Shown: piece after piece, positions 41,158 through 49,365 of the stretch | Numbering within the stretch: position 1 is the first letter of the stretch | How the letters are laid out: each line of letters starts with the position of its first letter | Virus record (IMG/VR): IMGVR_UViG_3300042446_000499 | Span: 1-64,000 of that record | DNA: 64,000 bases | Origin: a virus | Reading direction: 5' to 3' (one strand) | Notes under the pieces: generated by a model | The model's input: the letters and a program-made list of their open reading frames with translations, nothing else | Databases searched by the model: none | What the model was told of the DNA's origin: nothing | Made by a program: the position numbers and the translations under genes

Positions 41158-43220
41158 TGGCAGAGGGAGAAACTCCCTTTGTTGTTACATCCTTAGAGCA
41201 AATTCATAAACTTGTTGCCGACGTGCAGGAAGTGGGCGCTTTTGCCTTTGACGTTGAGACACGGGGAATACTAGAACGCCACCCAGATATGGTGGATGCT
41301 ATGGAAAAAGCGTGGAAGAAACACGTTAGTTCCTTAAAGAACCCTAGTCCCGAGATTCAACGCCGTGCTCACGAAAACTTTGAAGCAAAGTACCGTGGCA
41401 TGTTGGCAGTTGACCCTTTGCGTAATGATGTATTTTGGATTGGTATTGCAACACGTGGAAAATCGTGGGCAATCCCGATGGGTCATCCATTGGGGGAAAT
41501 CATTGAGCCTGAAGAAATAGGTGATGGTTCAACGATTCCCCCAAGTGGGTACCGCAAGGTTCTTAAAAATGGTCAAGAGTCTATGGCAAAGTCCACGTAC
41601 CATATACCTGCTGTGTTCTCAGAAGCACCCTTGCAGTTATCTCGGTCAGATGTCTTTGAAGCCTTGAGACCCATATTTTTTAGTGACCTTGTAAAGATTG
41701 GGCATAACGTAAAGTTTGATGCTCGTAGCATCTGCAAGTACTACGGAGAAATACCACCAGGTTTGTACGCCGACACCATGTTGTTACAGCACCTAGTGAA
41801 CGAGAACCTCATGTCTTATTCATTAGAGAATCTTATTATGCACAACTATGGCAAACATAATGCGTACGAACGAGATGGCAAACTAGGTAAGTTTATTACC
41901 TCTGTTCCATTTAACAAAGCAGTTAACTACGTCCACCTTGATGTTCGCTGGACATGGTTGCTGTACACACGGTTGTGGAAAAAGGTCAAGCAAGATACTG
42001 CGCTAGTTAACTCTTTCTACCAAGACACAGAAGTATTACATATCTTGATGCATATGGAAAACGAGGGAATACCCGTTGACCACCACAATATGCAGTTACT
42101 AGGTAAAGAGTTAGACGGCAAGATGCGTGACACCTTGTTGGCTCTCCATGAGTTCACGCCAGCAGGTTTCAACCCTGACTCCACTAAGCAAAAGCAAGAG
42201 TTCTTATTTAATAAAAAACGTGAGGGTGGTTTAGGATTAAAGCCTTACAAGTTGACCAAAGGTGGTATGCCATCTGTAGATGAAGAAACTTTACGGCACC
42301 TTGAAGCAGAGCACCCAGCGCTTGAACTTCTAATCCAATGGTCAGAAACACAAAAACTAAAATCAACCTTTGTTGATGGCATGCTTCCTCGCTTGTACAA
42401 AAGCAGACTGCACCCTTCCTTTCACTTACACCGAACAGCAACAGGTCGTTTGTCGTCCAGTGACCCCAACCTTCAAAACATCCCACGAGATTCAAACATT
42501 CGTAGTTTGTTTGTAGCCCCCAAGGGTCACACTTTGATTGTGGCTGACTATGACCAAATTGAACTTAGGGTTATGGCGATGTATTCACAAGACAAGGAAC
42601 TATTGCATGTGTTCAATAACAATATTGACATTCACACGGGTGCGGCAGCCCTTCTCTTTAAGAAGAAGATAGAAGACGTAACAAGTGAAGAACGCCAGAT
42701 TGGTAAAGGGGTTAACTTTCTTACAGCCTATGGAGGCGGTCCAGGGAAGTTAGCACGTACTACGGGCATTCCATTTGAGCAGGCTCAAGAAATGATTCAA
42801 GAGTACTATCGCCAATTTGCTGGGCTAACTGCTTGGAAACAAGAAGTAGTGGCTGAGGGTAGGAAGATGGGCTATGTCACCACCTTGTCAGGTCGTAGGC
42901 GCAGACTCCCTGACCTTATGTCCAGCGATAAAGAAAGTCGTGCCCGTGCCGAACGTCAGGCTGTAAATGCCGTAGTACAAGGGTCAGCGGCTGACCTATG
43001 TAAGCAAGCAATGATTAATATTGCTCGTGACCTAGCAGGTACCAATGTAAAGATGCTAGTACAGGTTCATGACGAATTGGTAGCCGCAGTCCCTTGTGAA
43101 GAATTAGATTCAATTATTGACCCGTTCATTACCGCCATGGGAAATGGTAACGTAATTAAAGGAGTTCCTCTCATGGTTTCGTATCACAACGCATCCAATT
43201 GGTCGGAGGCAAAGGGATGA
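41157..43220 (+). CDS. polA: Family A DNA polymerase with 3'-5' exonuclease
   Basis: The 687-residue enzyme has exonuclease motifs FAFDVETRG (D32, E34), LVKIGHNVKFDARS and VHLDVRWTWLL. Polymerase motif A is LIVADYDQIELRVM (D464). Motif B is ERQIGKGVNFLTAYGGG, and motif C is LVQVHDELVAAV (H638, D639, E640). It lacks a 5'-3' nuclease domain, as is usual for phage T7-like replicases. The ATG overlaps the upstream stop (TAATG). It is the replicative polymerase of this phage. Confidence 0.93.
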   Translation: MAEGETPFVVTSLEQIHKLVADVQEVGAFAFDVETRGILERHPDMVDAMEKAWKKHVSSLKNPSPEIQRRAHENFEAKYRGMLAVDPLRNDVFWIGIATRGKSWAIPMGHPLGEIIEPEEIGDGSTIPPSGYRKVLKNGQESMAKSTYHIPAVFSEAPLQLSRSDVFEALRPIFFSDLVKIGHNVKFDARSICKYYGEIPPGLYADTMLLQHLVNENLMSYSLENLIMHNYGKHNAYERDGKLGKFITSVPFNKAVNYVHLDVRWTWLLYTRLWKKVKQDTALVNSFYQDTEVLHILMHMENEGIPVDHHNMQLLGKELDGKMRDTLLALHEFTPAGFNPDSTKQKQEFLFNKKREGGLGLKPYKLTKGGMPSVDEETLRHLEAEHPALELLIQWSETQKLKSTFVDGMLPRLYKSRLHPSFHLHRTATGRLSSSDPNLQNIPRDSNIRSLFVAPKGHTLIVADYDQIELRVMAMYSQDKELLHVFNNNIDIHTGAAALLFKKKIEDVTSEERQIGKGVNFLTAYGGGPGKLARTTGIPFEQAQEMIQEYYRQFAGLTAWKQEVVAEGRKMGYVTTLSGRRRRLPDLMSSDKESRARAERQAVNAVVQGSAADLCKQAMINIARDLAGTNVKMLVQVHDELVAAVPCEELDSIIDPFITAMGNGNVIKGVPLMVSYHNASNWSEAKG

Positions 43221-43588
43221 TAATGATAGATATTGACCAAAGAATGTTTTATTTGATGCTTTCTGCTACGGAAGGTCAAAAGTTTGCCAGTGCCATGGGG
43301 TTTCCAACCCCTTCAGAAGATGTGCAAGAACTTGAAATTATGGATGTGTTGTCCAGATGGATGATGGTGCACAGTTCAGGACTGTTGGACGAAATACGAG
43401 AAGCAGCCGATTGGTTTGTAGCATTTCTTGAAGAAACTGATAAGATTAATTCCCCCTCTGAAGATTTTGTCAATGCACTTATTGTGTTCTCTATTGCGCT
43501 TAACAACAAAATGTTGGACAATGGTCATATTGGTCTTATCGTTTCAGACGACGATTTAGAAATACTAGAAGGATTAGAACATGAGTGA
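43217..43588 (+). CDS. Unknown acidic protein
   Basis: The start ATGA overlap at 43217 follows GGAGG. The 123-residue protein is helical and acidic: RMFYLMLSATEGQKFASAMG, LEIMDVLSRWMMVHSSG, DEIREAADWFVAFLEET, and a tail rich in Asp/Glu (SDDDLEILEGLEHE). It may bind basic or nucleic-acid-binding partners of the replisome. No family recognised. Confidence 0.5.
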   Translation: MIMIDIDQRMFYLMLSATEGQKFASAMGFPTPSEDVQELEIMDVLSRWMMVHSSGLLDEIREAADWFVAFLEETDKINSPSEDFVNALIVFSIALNNKMLDNGHIGLIVSDDDLEILEGLEHE

Positions 43589-43940
43589 TTGGTGGTCAAA
43601 GAAACTTGCTGGGGAAACACCTACCCCACAGCGTCCAAACTTGCCTCCCGTGCAGGCTCCTATGAATTTTCCGCAAGCATATCCAAGCGCACAACAATCG
43701 GGTGCAGTGGTATCTAATCCAAACGTCATGCCCGAAGACGCAACTCTCTCAGACTACTTACGCTCAAACTCCACAAAGGGTGGTAAAGCGGCTCGTACTG
43801 AAAATGCAACTTGTCCCGACTGCGGTAGTTCCTACTTGTTTACTCGGACAGGTTCTACTAGTCTCAACCCAGCCCCTCGTTGTTACGAGTGTGGTTGGAA
43901 CGGGATGTATTCCCAAGCAGACCAATCCAGTTGGTCATAG
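43581..43940 (+). CDS. Zinc-ribbon protein
   Basis: The first 75 of 119 residues are disordered (Pro/Gln/Ala/Asn-rich). A C-terminal zinc ribbon follows: ATCPDCGSSYLFTR, a turn with STSLNPAP, then RCYECGWNGM. Four cysteines in two CxxC pairs would hold one zinc. Similar proteins accompany recA or polymerase genes in actinophages. Role unknown, perhaps as an adaptor. Confidence 0.55.
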   Translation: MSDWWSKKLAGETPTPQRPNLPPVQAPMNFPQAYPSAQQSGAVVSNPNVMPEDATLSDYLRSNSTKGGKAARTENATCPDCGSSYLFTRTGSTSLNPAPRCYECGWNGMYSQADQSSWS

Positions 43941-43949
43941 AAAGTAACA

Positions 43950-44981
43950 ATGCCATTAGAAACAACACATGAATCATTAAAATCCATTATCTCTTCTATT
44001 CAGAAGAAGTATGGGGATGACATTATCGTTAGAGGAAGTGACGTTAAAGAAGAGATGACTCGCATCACTTCAGGCGTTCTTGCGTATGACCTTATGCTTG
44101 GCGGAGGATGGCCCGTCAATCAATGGAGTGAAATCATTGGTGAAGAGTCATCAGGTAAGACGGCTATGGCATACAAGACTATTGCGGCTAACCAAGCACT
44201 TGACCCTGAGTTCACAGCCCTTTGGGTTGCGGCTGAAGAGTATGTACCTGAGTACGCAAAGGCTATTGGTGTAGACCTTGACCGTTTGTGGGTTGTAGAA
44301 ACCAACTTGATGGAGCAGGTGTATGACCTTGTACTTCGTGTGATGGATGCTCGTGCAGTAGACATGGTTGTTATTGACTCCCTTCCTGCCCTGGTGCCAG
44401 GAGATGAGGCTGAGAAGACCATGGAAGAGTTCACTATGGGACTTGGTGCTCGCTTGACAGGAAAGTTCTTCCGCAAGGCGTCTAAGGCTCAAAAGCGTTC
44501 AATGATTCACGAAGACCGTGGTTGTACAGGAATCATGATTAACCAGTGGCGTGACAAGATTGGTGTGATGTGGGGTGACCCTCGCACAACCCCAGGTGGC
44601 AAGGCTAAGAACTTCCACTACTTCTGCCGTGTTGAAGTAAAACGTGATGAATGGCTTAAAGTAAAAGACGAGACAGTTGGTCAATCTATTAAGGGACGTA
44701 CTCTTAAAAACAAAACAAGTGCTCCCAACAAATCAGCGATTGTAGATTTTTACTTTACACACGCTAATGGTTTTGAGTTTGGTGATTTTGACACTGTTAA
44801 AGACATGATTAACATTGCCGCTTCTGTGGACATCATTACTCGTGCAGGTGCTTACTATTCTTATAGTGACCAGCGTTGGCAGGGCAAGGACGCAATGCTG
44901 TTGGCTTTCCGTGAAGACTTAGATATGCAAGCAAAGTTGCGTCTTGAGGTCTTTACACACTTTGAAATCCCAGCACCATGA
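43950..44981 (+). CDS. recA: RecA-like recombinase
   Basis: The 343-residue protein has a RecA core: RITSGVLAYDLMLGGGWP, Walker A IIGEESSGKTAMA (G64-T71), AAEEYVPEYAKAIGVDLDRL in overlapping parts, and Walker B DMVVIDSLPAL. Loop 2 contains MWGDPRTTPGGKAKNF, close to UvsX/RecA. It drives strand exchange and repair of phage DNA with the nucleases encoded downstream. The C-terminal domain is short. Confidence 0.88.
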   Translation: MPLETTHESLKSIISSIQKKYGDDIIVRGSDVKEEMTRITSGVLAYDLMLGGGWPVNQWSEIIGEESSGKTAMAYKTIAANQALDPEFTALWVAAEEYVPEYAKAIGVDLDRLWVVETNLMEQVYDLVLRVMDARAVDMVVIDSLPALVPGDEAEKTMEEFTMGLGARLTGKFFRKASKAQKRSMIHEDRGCTGIMINQWRDKIGVMWGDPRTTPGGKAKNFHYFCRVEVKRDEWLKVKDETVGQSIKGRTLKNKTSAPNKSAIVDFYFTHANGFEFGDFDTVKDMINIAASVDIITRAGAYYSYSDQRWQGKDAMLLAFREDLDMQAKLRLEVFTHFEIPAP

Positions 44982-45313
44982 CGCTAGGGGCTGATGACCG
45001 CAAGGACATCATGAAAAAGTCCCGTAAACAAGAAAAACGTTCAGCGGTTACTTACAATGGCAGTCGCAACGCAGGCTCTGGCTCTTTTTGGTTACGAAAG
45101 AATGATGTGCGGTCAGTTGAGTTTCTTATTGAAAACAAGTTGACCATAGGAACAAAAGGTATTACTCTCAAGGAAGTAGACCTTAGAGAATTGAGAGAAC
45201 GTGCGATTATTGAAGACCGTATACCTGTATTGCAGTTTGACCTCAATGGTCGTAATTACGTGGTTCTTGTTGAAGACGATTTTTTGGCGATAACAGATGA
45301 TGACAAAAGTTGA
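44978..45313 (+). CDS. PD-(D/E)XK resolvase-like nuclease
   Basis: The 111-residue basic protein has RNAGSGSFWLRKNDV (D43), EFLIENKLT (E52, K54) and PVLQFDLNGRNYVVLVEDD. This is the spacing of Hjc-like Holliday-junction nucleases (GSG, D, E-x-K, then a core strand). It directly follows recA, overlapping by 4 bases, and so probably resolves recombination intermediates. A second resolvase-type gene lies at 47663-48028. Confidence 0.6.
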   Translation: MTLGADDRKDIMKKSRKQEKRSAVTYNGSRNAGSGSFWLRKNDVRSVEFLIENKLTIGTKGITLKEVDLRELRERAIIEDRIPVLQFDLNGRNYVVLVEDDFLAITDDDKS

Positions 45314-45683
45314 TTTACATACAAAAATATTAGAATTATTGTTTACAAAAGAAGATGGACTTACTTGTCAAGAACTGCACGTGGAATTGCGTGACGCCTA
45401 TGACATCAAGAAGCATCATGGAACTTTATCTGGTGCACTTAATTCTCTTCATAACTCTTTAGATGTTTTTAATATCAAGGTTAAACGTAACAATCAAAAA
45501 CCGTATGTGCATGCTTGCTTTAGAACTAAGTACGATGAAAAGCATCGTATTGACTACCCAGCAAGAAGAAATAAATGGGAATCTATGGCTGATTTATTGT
45601 ATTTTGTAATGACTGAAGATAAGATTCCCCCCGACGCTTGGGAAAATGCTCTCAACAGTTATAGAAAAATGAAAAATGTCTGA
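45297..45683 (+). CDS. Winged-helix-like protein
   Basis: The 128-residue protein begins TKILELLFTKEDGLTCQELH then LSGALNSLHNSL, a winged-helix shape with a GLTCQELHVEL helix, followed by KVKRNNQKPYVHACF as a wing. The rest is basic and helical. It could regulate recombination genes or bind DNA structures. Overlaps both neighbours. Confidence 0.5.
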   Translation: MMTKVDLHTKILELLFTKEDGLTCQELHVELRDAYDIKKHHGTLSGALNSLHNSLDVFNIKVKRNNQKPYVHACFRTKYDEKHRIDYPARRNKWESMADLLYFVMTEDKIPPDAWENALNSYRKMKNV

Positions 45684-46458
45684 CAAAACGCCTTGGCACC
45701 TTAAAAATTACAAACAATCTTTGACTTCAAAGTATCGCCTGATACCTATTGCTGAAGAACAACTCATGCGTGAGCAACTAGAGAGCACTAGAGACACCCT
45801 TCATTTACATCCTTCAGAGATTTGTAAGCGTGATTGGTGCAACCGTTCATCTTGGTACACCATTAAAGGGTATGAGAAGGCTGACCGTGCTTTGTCATTC
45901 CAAACTTTAAACATATTTGCTGAAGGTCATGCCATTCATGCCAAATGGCAAAAGTGGTTGACAGACGCAGGTGTACTAGAAGCAGTTGAGGTACCCATCC
46001 TTGATGAGGAGTTCAGATTGATGGGACATGCTGATGGCATTATCAATGACGCCAAAGGTAAAGCCATCCTTGAGATTAAAAGTGTTGGCGCTGGGACCAT
46101 CCGCATGGAAGACTTTGAACTGTATCAAAGTGCTAACAGTCCTGATGATATGTGGAAGAAGGTTCGCAAACCGTTCAATACTCACCTTCGCCAAGTAAAC
46201 CTATACATGTATTGCTTAGGCATTCACGATGCTGTGTTTTTGTATGAATGGAAAGCCACACAAGAAGTAAAAGAGTTCTCAGTAAAGTTTCAACCAGAAC
46301 TCATTGAAGACATTCTTTCAGGTTGCAAAAATGTAATAAGAGGATTAGAGTCAGGTGTCCCACCTATGCGACCAACATGGGTAGAGGACTCAACAAGTAA
46401 AACATGCAAAAACTGCCCATACAAAAAAGTATGCTGGAAAGAAGACAACAATGAATAA
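45676..46458 (+). CDS. Cas4/RecB-like PD-(D/E)XK exonuclease with Fe-S cysteines
   Basis: The 260-residue enzyme shows a RecB-type nuclease: GHAIHAKWQ (H88), LMGHADGII (D120), AILEIKSVG (E133, K135) and HLRQVNLYMY (Q173). Four cysteines suited to an iron-sulfur cluster are C50 or C55 near the start and C244, C247, C253 near the end (KTCKNCPYKKVCW), as in Cas4 and AddB-type proteins. No other cas gene or array is present. It probably processes DNA ends for RecA-dependent recombination. Confidence 0.8.
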   Translation: MSDKTPWHLKNYKQSLTSKYRLIPIAEEQLMREQLESTRDTLHLHPSEICKRDWCNRSSWYTIKGYEKADRALSFQTLNIFAEGHAIHAKWQKWLTDAGVLEAVEVPILDEEFRLMGHADGIINDAKGKAILEIKSVGAGTIRMEDFELYQSANSPDDMWKKVRKPFNTHLRQVNLYMYCLGIHDAVFLYEWKATQEVKEFSVKFQPELIEDILSGCKNVIRGLESGVPPMRPTWVEDSTSKTCKNCPYKKVCWKEDNNE

Positions 46459-46945
46459 GCCATCACTGGCACCACCTAAGCCAATCATGGGAGAATTTCT
46501 CAAGAAGTTCCCATTGGCTGACAAACCTCACGGAGATTTCCCTGAACTTCCTGGGTATCTTGACGAGTTACCTGACCCAGAACTGATGGAACTGTATACC
46601 AAGTTTATTTCTTGGGGTTCCTATGCTAAGTCTGAACTTGTTCAATCTGAGATTATAGAAGAACGTACTGCTACTAATCAAAAGTTTTATGAAGCAACGA
46701 CTCTTATCAATCAGTGGGGAGAAGGCGCTAAAGGAGACACCGTTACGCTTGCCAAGGCTCGCCGTGACGTGGACCCTGAAGTAATGAGTGCAACAGATGA
46801 GTACCTAGAAGCACGAGCCTTCCGTAAGTTGACGGAGTCTGTGTTTGAACGATGTGAGCGTGGCGCACAAGTTATCAGCCGTGAGTTAAGCCGACGCATC
46901 TCTATGGCACCTAGTGAACGTCGCCAAGGGCGGTACACAGCATGA
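46451..46945 (+). CDS. Unknown helical protein
   Basis: The 164-residue protein overlaps the nuclease by 8 bases. After a Pro-rich start (LAPPKPIMGEFLKKFPLAD) it is helical: LMELYTKFISWGSYAKSEL, VMSATDEYLEARAFRKLTE, ERCERGAQVISRELSRRI. Its end is very basic. Similar helical proteins accompany Cas4-like nucleases in actinophages, but no function is known to me. Confidence 0.5.
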   Translation: MNKPSLAPPKPIMGEFLKKFPLADKPHGDFPELPGYLDELPDPELMELYTKFISWGSYAKSELVQSEIIEERTATNQKFYEATTLINQWGEGAKGDTVTLAKARRDVDPEVMSATDEYLEARAFRKLTESVFERCERGAQVISRELSRRISMAPSERRQGRYTA

Positions 46946-47208
46946 TTACCGAAGTAATGCCATACCGTGGACCTTCTTATCTTGCTCTCCGCTTTGCGGC
47001 TATGCGTAGAAAACGTTCTTTTACAATTCCTGAGTTGATGTTTGTTATGGGGTATAAGTATAAAAAACCATATGTTGCTGGACGCTCTTTGGAACGTTTA
47101 GTTAGTTACAACTTCTTAGAGCGCTACGGGGACACGTGGAAGATAACCCCAAATGGTTATGAGTATCTTAGAATGACTGCACAATCTTACTCAGGTGAGT
47201 TCAGATGA
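46942..47208 (+). CDS. Small winged-helix protein
   Basis: The 88-residue protein reads FTIPELMFVMGYKYKKPYVAG, then RSLERLVSYNFLERYGD and TWKITPNGYEYLRM. This is a compact winged helix: helix, turn, recognition helix with RSLERLVSYNFLE, then a wing. It probably binds DNA. It is the last larger gene before a series of very small overlapping ones. Confidence 0.55.
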   Translation: MITEVMPYRGPSYLALRFAAMRRKRSFTIPELMFVMGYKYKKPYVAGRSLERLVSYNFLERYGDTWKITPNGYEYLRMTAQSYSGEFR

Positions 47209-47345
47209 CACACATGCCTGACCTCCCCGTAGGTGACCAAGTACTAGAACAACGTAGAGTCATTAAGTTTTGGATTGAACGTTGTAAAGAATTAGAAAAA
47301 GAAAACGAACAATTAAAAGAAAAGGTGAGGTCGTTCTATGGCTGA
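47205..47345 (+). CDS. Small coiled-coil protein (46 aa)
   Basis: The frame runs from ATG 47205, overlapping the previous TGA, to TGA 47343-47345. The peptide contains a clear coiled coil, VIKFWIERCKELEKENEQLK. Its overlaps with both neighbours make chance unlikely. Probably a subunit-interaction peptide; not recognised. Confidence 0.5.
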   Translation: MTHMPDLPVGDQVLEQRRVIKFWIERCKELEKENEQLKEKVRSFYG

Positions 47346-47424
47346 GTTTTTTACACTCGTAATAATGGTTACTGCGGTTTTTGTCTGCGGTGTATTTACT
47401 GGACAAATGTTTAAGGACGAGTAA
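47338..47424 (+). CDS. Single-helix membrane peptide (28 aa)
   Basis: ATG 47338 overlaps the previous gene by 8 bases, and the TAA overlaps the next ATG. The 28-residue product is one transmembrane helix (FFTLVIMVTAVFVCGVFTG) with a short charged tail (MFKDE). A second such peptide is encoded at 47590-47673. Confidence 0.45.
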   Translation: MAEFFTLVIMVTAVFVCGVFTGQMFKDE

Positions 47425-47597
47425 TGGTAAAGAAAAAACAACAACAGGATGACTATTCGTGGCTTAATGAACCTGCTATTGAGTTTGTTGAGCATGATTT
47501 TGCCAAAGTCCAAGCAGAACGTGACGCTCTTAAAATAAAAGTACACGAGTTGTATACTGAGGTTGAGCGCCTATCAAGAGAGTTAGCCCGTGGGTAA
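47424..47597 (+). CDS. Small coiled-coil protein (57 aa)
   Basis: ATG 47424 overlaps the preceding TAA. The product has a basic start (MVKKKQQQ), a patch IEFVEHDFAKVQAERDAL and a C-terminal coiled coil KVHELYTEVERLSREL. The next start overlaps by 8 bases. Together with its neighbours it forms an alternating coiled-coil / membrane-peptide series. Confidence 0.5.
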   Translation: MVKKKQQQDDYSWLNEPAIEFVEHDFAKVQAERDALKIKVHELYTEVERLSRELARG

Positions 47598-47673
47598 CTT
47601 TGTTGCAGGATTCCTTGTAGGGGCAATGTTGGTCATCATCCTTTGGCAAAGGGAGATGTACCGTGGCAAATAA
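47590..47673 (+). CDS. Single-helix membrane peptide (27 aa)
   Basis: GTG 47590 overlaps the previous gene, and the TAA lies inside the start of the next (47663). The peptide is one membrane helix, FVAGFLVGAMLVIILW, with a basic end QREMYRGK. Paired with the peptide at 47338, it resembles small phage inner-membrane modulators; role unknown. Confidence 0.45.
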   Translation: MGNFVAGFLVGAMLVIILWQREMYRGK

Positions 47674-48028
47674 AGCCAAAGCCAAAGGAACATCCTTTGA
47701 GGTACTTGTAAGAGACTATTTAATTGACAAAGGGTTTATACATGCCCACCGACCTGCACTATCAGGTGGTAATGACACAGGAGATGTTAACGGAATTGCC
47801 CGTAGGGATACTCTTCGCAAAGTGGCGGTGCAGTGTAAAAATCAGCGTCAGTTTCAACTTAGCCAATGGCTAAATGACACGGTAGAACAAGCCTCCCGAC
47901 TTGGTGGGGCTGTTCCTGCATTGGTTGTTAAACGCCCTGGTAAAGGGGAAAAAGCGTTAGGTGAATCTTATGTTGTGATGAGGTTGGAAGACCTCACTGA
48001 CCTGCTAACAGAGGCTGGGTATTGTTAA
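47663..48028 (+). CDS. Holliday-junction resolvase-like nuclease
   Basis: The 121-residue protein (GTG 47663) has KGTSFEVLVRDYLI (E13), HRPALSGGNDTGDVNG (D41), and VAVQCKNQRQ (Q57, K59) in place of the usual ExK. LGGAVPALVVKRPGKG follows. This resembles the resolvases of mycobacteriophages and archaeal Hjc. The Q at the metal-ligand position is a noted variant in related families. It may resolve packaging junctions. Confidence 0.65.
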   Translation: MANKAKAKGTSFEVLVRDYLIDKGFIHAHRPALSGGNDTGDVNGIARRDTLRKVAVQCKNQRQFQLSQWLNDTVEQASRLGGAVPALVVKRPGKGEKALGESYVVMRLEDLTDLLTEAGYC

Positions 48029-48061
48029 CTAAAGGTACAACCTTTTTTTCAGGAGTACCTT

Positions 48062-48352
48062 ATGTCGCAAGATTTGAACACCACCATTGATGATATTCTC
48101 AAAGTGTCTGGTTCTAGCAACCCACAATCCGTTGGCTCTATTATGGCTCGTGCCATTAATGCAGGGCAATTACCAAAAATGCGAGCAATTGGCGCTTCGG
48201 CTGTCAATCAAGCCGCAAAAGCCTGTGCCATTGCACGTGGCTTCGTAGCACCACGAGGAGTTGACCTCTCATTTGTCATCGGTTTTGATGACATCAAGGG
48301 AGAGGGTGGAGAGACTATCTCCGCAATTTCATTTAAACCCATCGTAAAGTAG
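48062..48352 (+). CDS. spoVS: SpoVS-like protein
   Basis: The 96-residue protein matches bacterial stage V sporulation protein S: ILKVSGSSNPQSVGSIMARAI, MRAIGASAVNQAAKACAIARG in overlapping parts, then FVAPRGVDLSFVIGF. SpoVS belongs to an Alba-like fold group that may bind nucleic acid. The role in a phage is unknown; it may affect host development or nucleoid state. Ribosome site CAGGAG at 48050-48055. Confidence 0.8.
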   Translation: MSQDLNTTIDDILKVSGSSNPQSVGSIMARAINAGQLPKMRAIGASAVNQAAKACAIARGFVAPRGVDLSFVIGFDDIKGEGGETISAISFKPIVK

Positions 48353-48358
48353 GTACTA

Positions 48359-48499
48359 ATGACTGGTCGCCGCAAGCCTTCTCGCCGTCCAACGGCTAGT
48401 AAGTATCGTAAGGCACTGTCACGCCCACGCCCCGTAGGGATGATGGGTGGCGGTCAAGGCGGCATTCTTGGTGGACCATCTTCTGGAGGGCTTCAGTAA
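48359..48499 (+). CDS. Small basic Gly-rich protein (46 aa)
   Basis: ATG 48359 to TAA 48497-48499, overlapping the next ATG. The first 25 residues are Arg/Lys/Pro/Ser-rich (TGRRKPSRRPTASKYRKAL), and the last 20 are Gly-rich (GMMGGGQGGILGGPSSGG). It probably binds nucleic acid or assembles by disorder. It starts the cluster of small unknown proteins that runs to 52752. Confidence 0.45.
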   Translation: MTGRRKPSRRPTASKYRKALSRPRPVGMMGGGQGGILGGPSSGGLQ

Positions 48500-48987
48500 T
48501 GGCGCAACAGAATACGTTTACTTCATGGAGTAACCCATCTGAGGCTCCAGGTGCTGTCCCTAACAACTTGTATGGACCTGCCCCTGTATTCCGCAGTGGT
48601 AAAGATGAAGCACTGGCTGGTTACCGTTCGCAACCAGATACTTTGCACCCAGACGGTTACCTTGGAACAATGTCTTCCAACCGCCGTCAAGATAAAGTTC
48701 TAGGAACACTTAGTCGCATGAACGCTCGGCAGTACAGCCGAGGCGTACACAAAGGCGAACGCATTAATTCTGGCGATTATGTATGGCCTGCTGAGTTTAA
48801 CCCCATGACTGCGCTTGTATTACAATCGCAAGGGAAGAAGTTTGCACCACCAGGTGCAGAACCTGTTCGGTTAACAAACGATGGAAAAGTCGGACCACGG
48901 GGAATCCCTTCCCCAGATGTAGCACCAGTTGAAATGAACCCACAACGACGCTCTTATTTTAAGAGCCTTATGCCTGCTTGGAGATAA
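48499..48987 (+). CDS. Unknown protein of the small-protein cluster
   Basis: The 162-residue protein is Pro/Ser/Asn/Arg-rich with few hydrophobic blocks: WSNPSEAPGAVPNNLYGPAP, GTLSRMNARQYSRGVHKGER, SGDYVWPAEFNPMTALVLQS. Extended, binding-type segments rather than an enzyme core are suggested. Not recognised. Confidence 0.5.
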   Translation: MAQQNTFTSWSNPSEAPGAVPNNLYGPAPVFRSGKDEALAGYRSQPDTLHPDGYLGTMSSNRRQDKVLGTLSRMNARQYSRGVHKGERINSGDYVWPAEFNPMTALVLQSQGKKFAPPGAEPVRLTNDGKVGPRGIPSPDVAPVEMNPQRRSYFKSLMPAWR

Positions 48988-48990
48988 CTG

Positions 48991-49365
48991 ATGGCTTATA
49001 AAGTAAGACGCTCATCACATGGTGGAGACCGCCGACATGGTCGTTCCCTCATTGAGACCCTTAACGATGGTAATGACACCAATGTTGATGCATCTGATGC
49101 TGAAACCTATGACGAAACCGTAGGACCTCGTGACATGGTTCGCCGTCCAAACACTGAAGAGTGGGGAGAACGTGCTGAGGGTTACCGTGTTTTTTCGGGT
49201 GATAGCGATGACGCAGAACAAGTGCGAATGGTATTTGCCGCAAACGAAGGTCGTTCAACTGGCGGAAGAGGAAAAGTTAGATTTACTAACTGGGAAGAGC
49301 CTGAAGAAGTAGACGAAAAGTTAGAACGTAAAAAGTGGGAAAAAGAAACGGGTATGAGTTACTAA
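48991..49365 (+). CDS. Unknown charged protein
   Basis: The 124-residue protein has a basic start (YKVRRSSHGGDRRHGRS) followed by an acidic centre (DGNDTNVDASDAETYDETVG) and EQVRMVFAANEGRSTGGRG. The C-terminus is acidic and Lys-rich. It looks mostly disordered. The next ATG overlaps its stop (TAATG). Confidence 0.45.
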   Translation: MAYKVRRSSHGGDRRHGRSLIETLNDGNDTNVDASDAETYDETVGPRDMVRRPNTEEWGERAEGYRVFSGDSDDAEQVRMVFAANEGRSTGGRGKVRFTNWEEPEEVDEKLERKKWEKETGMSY

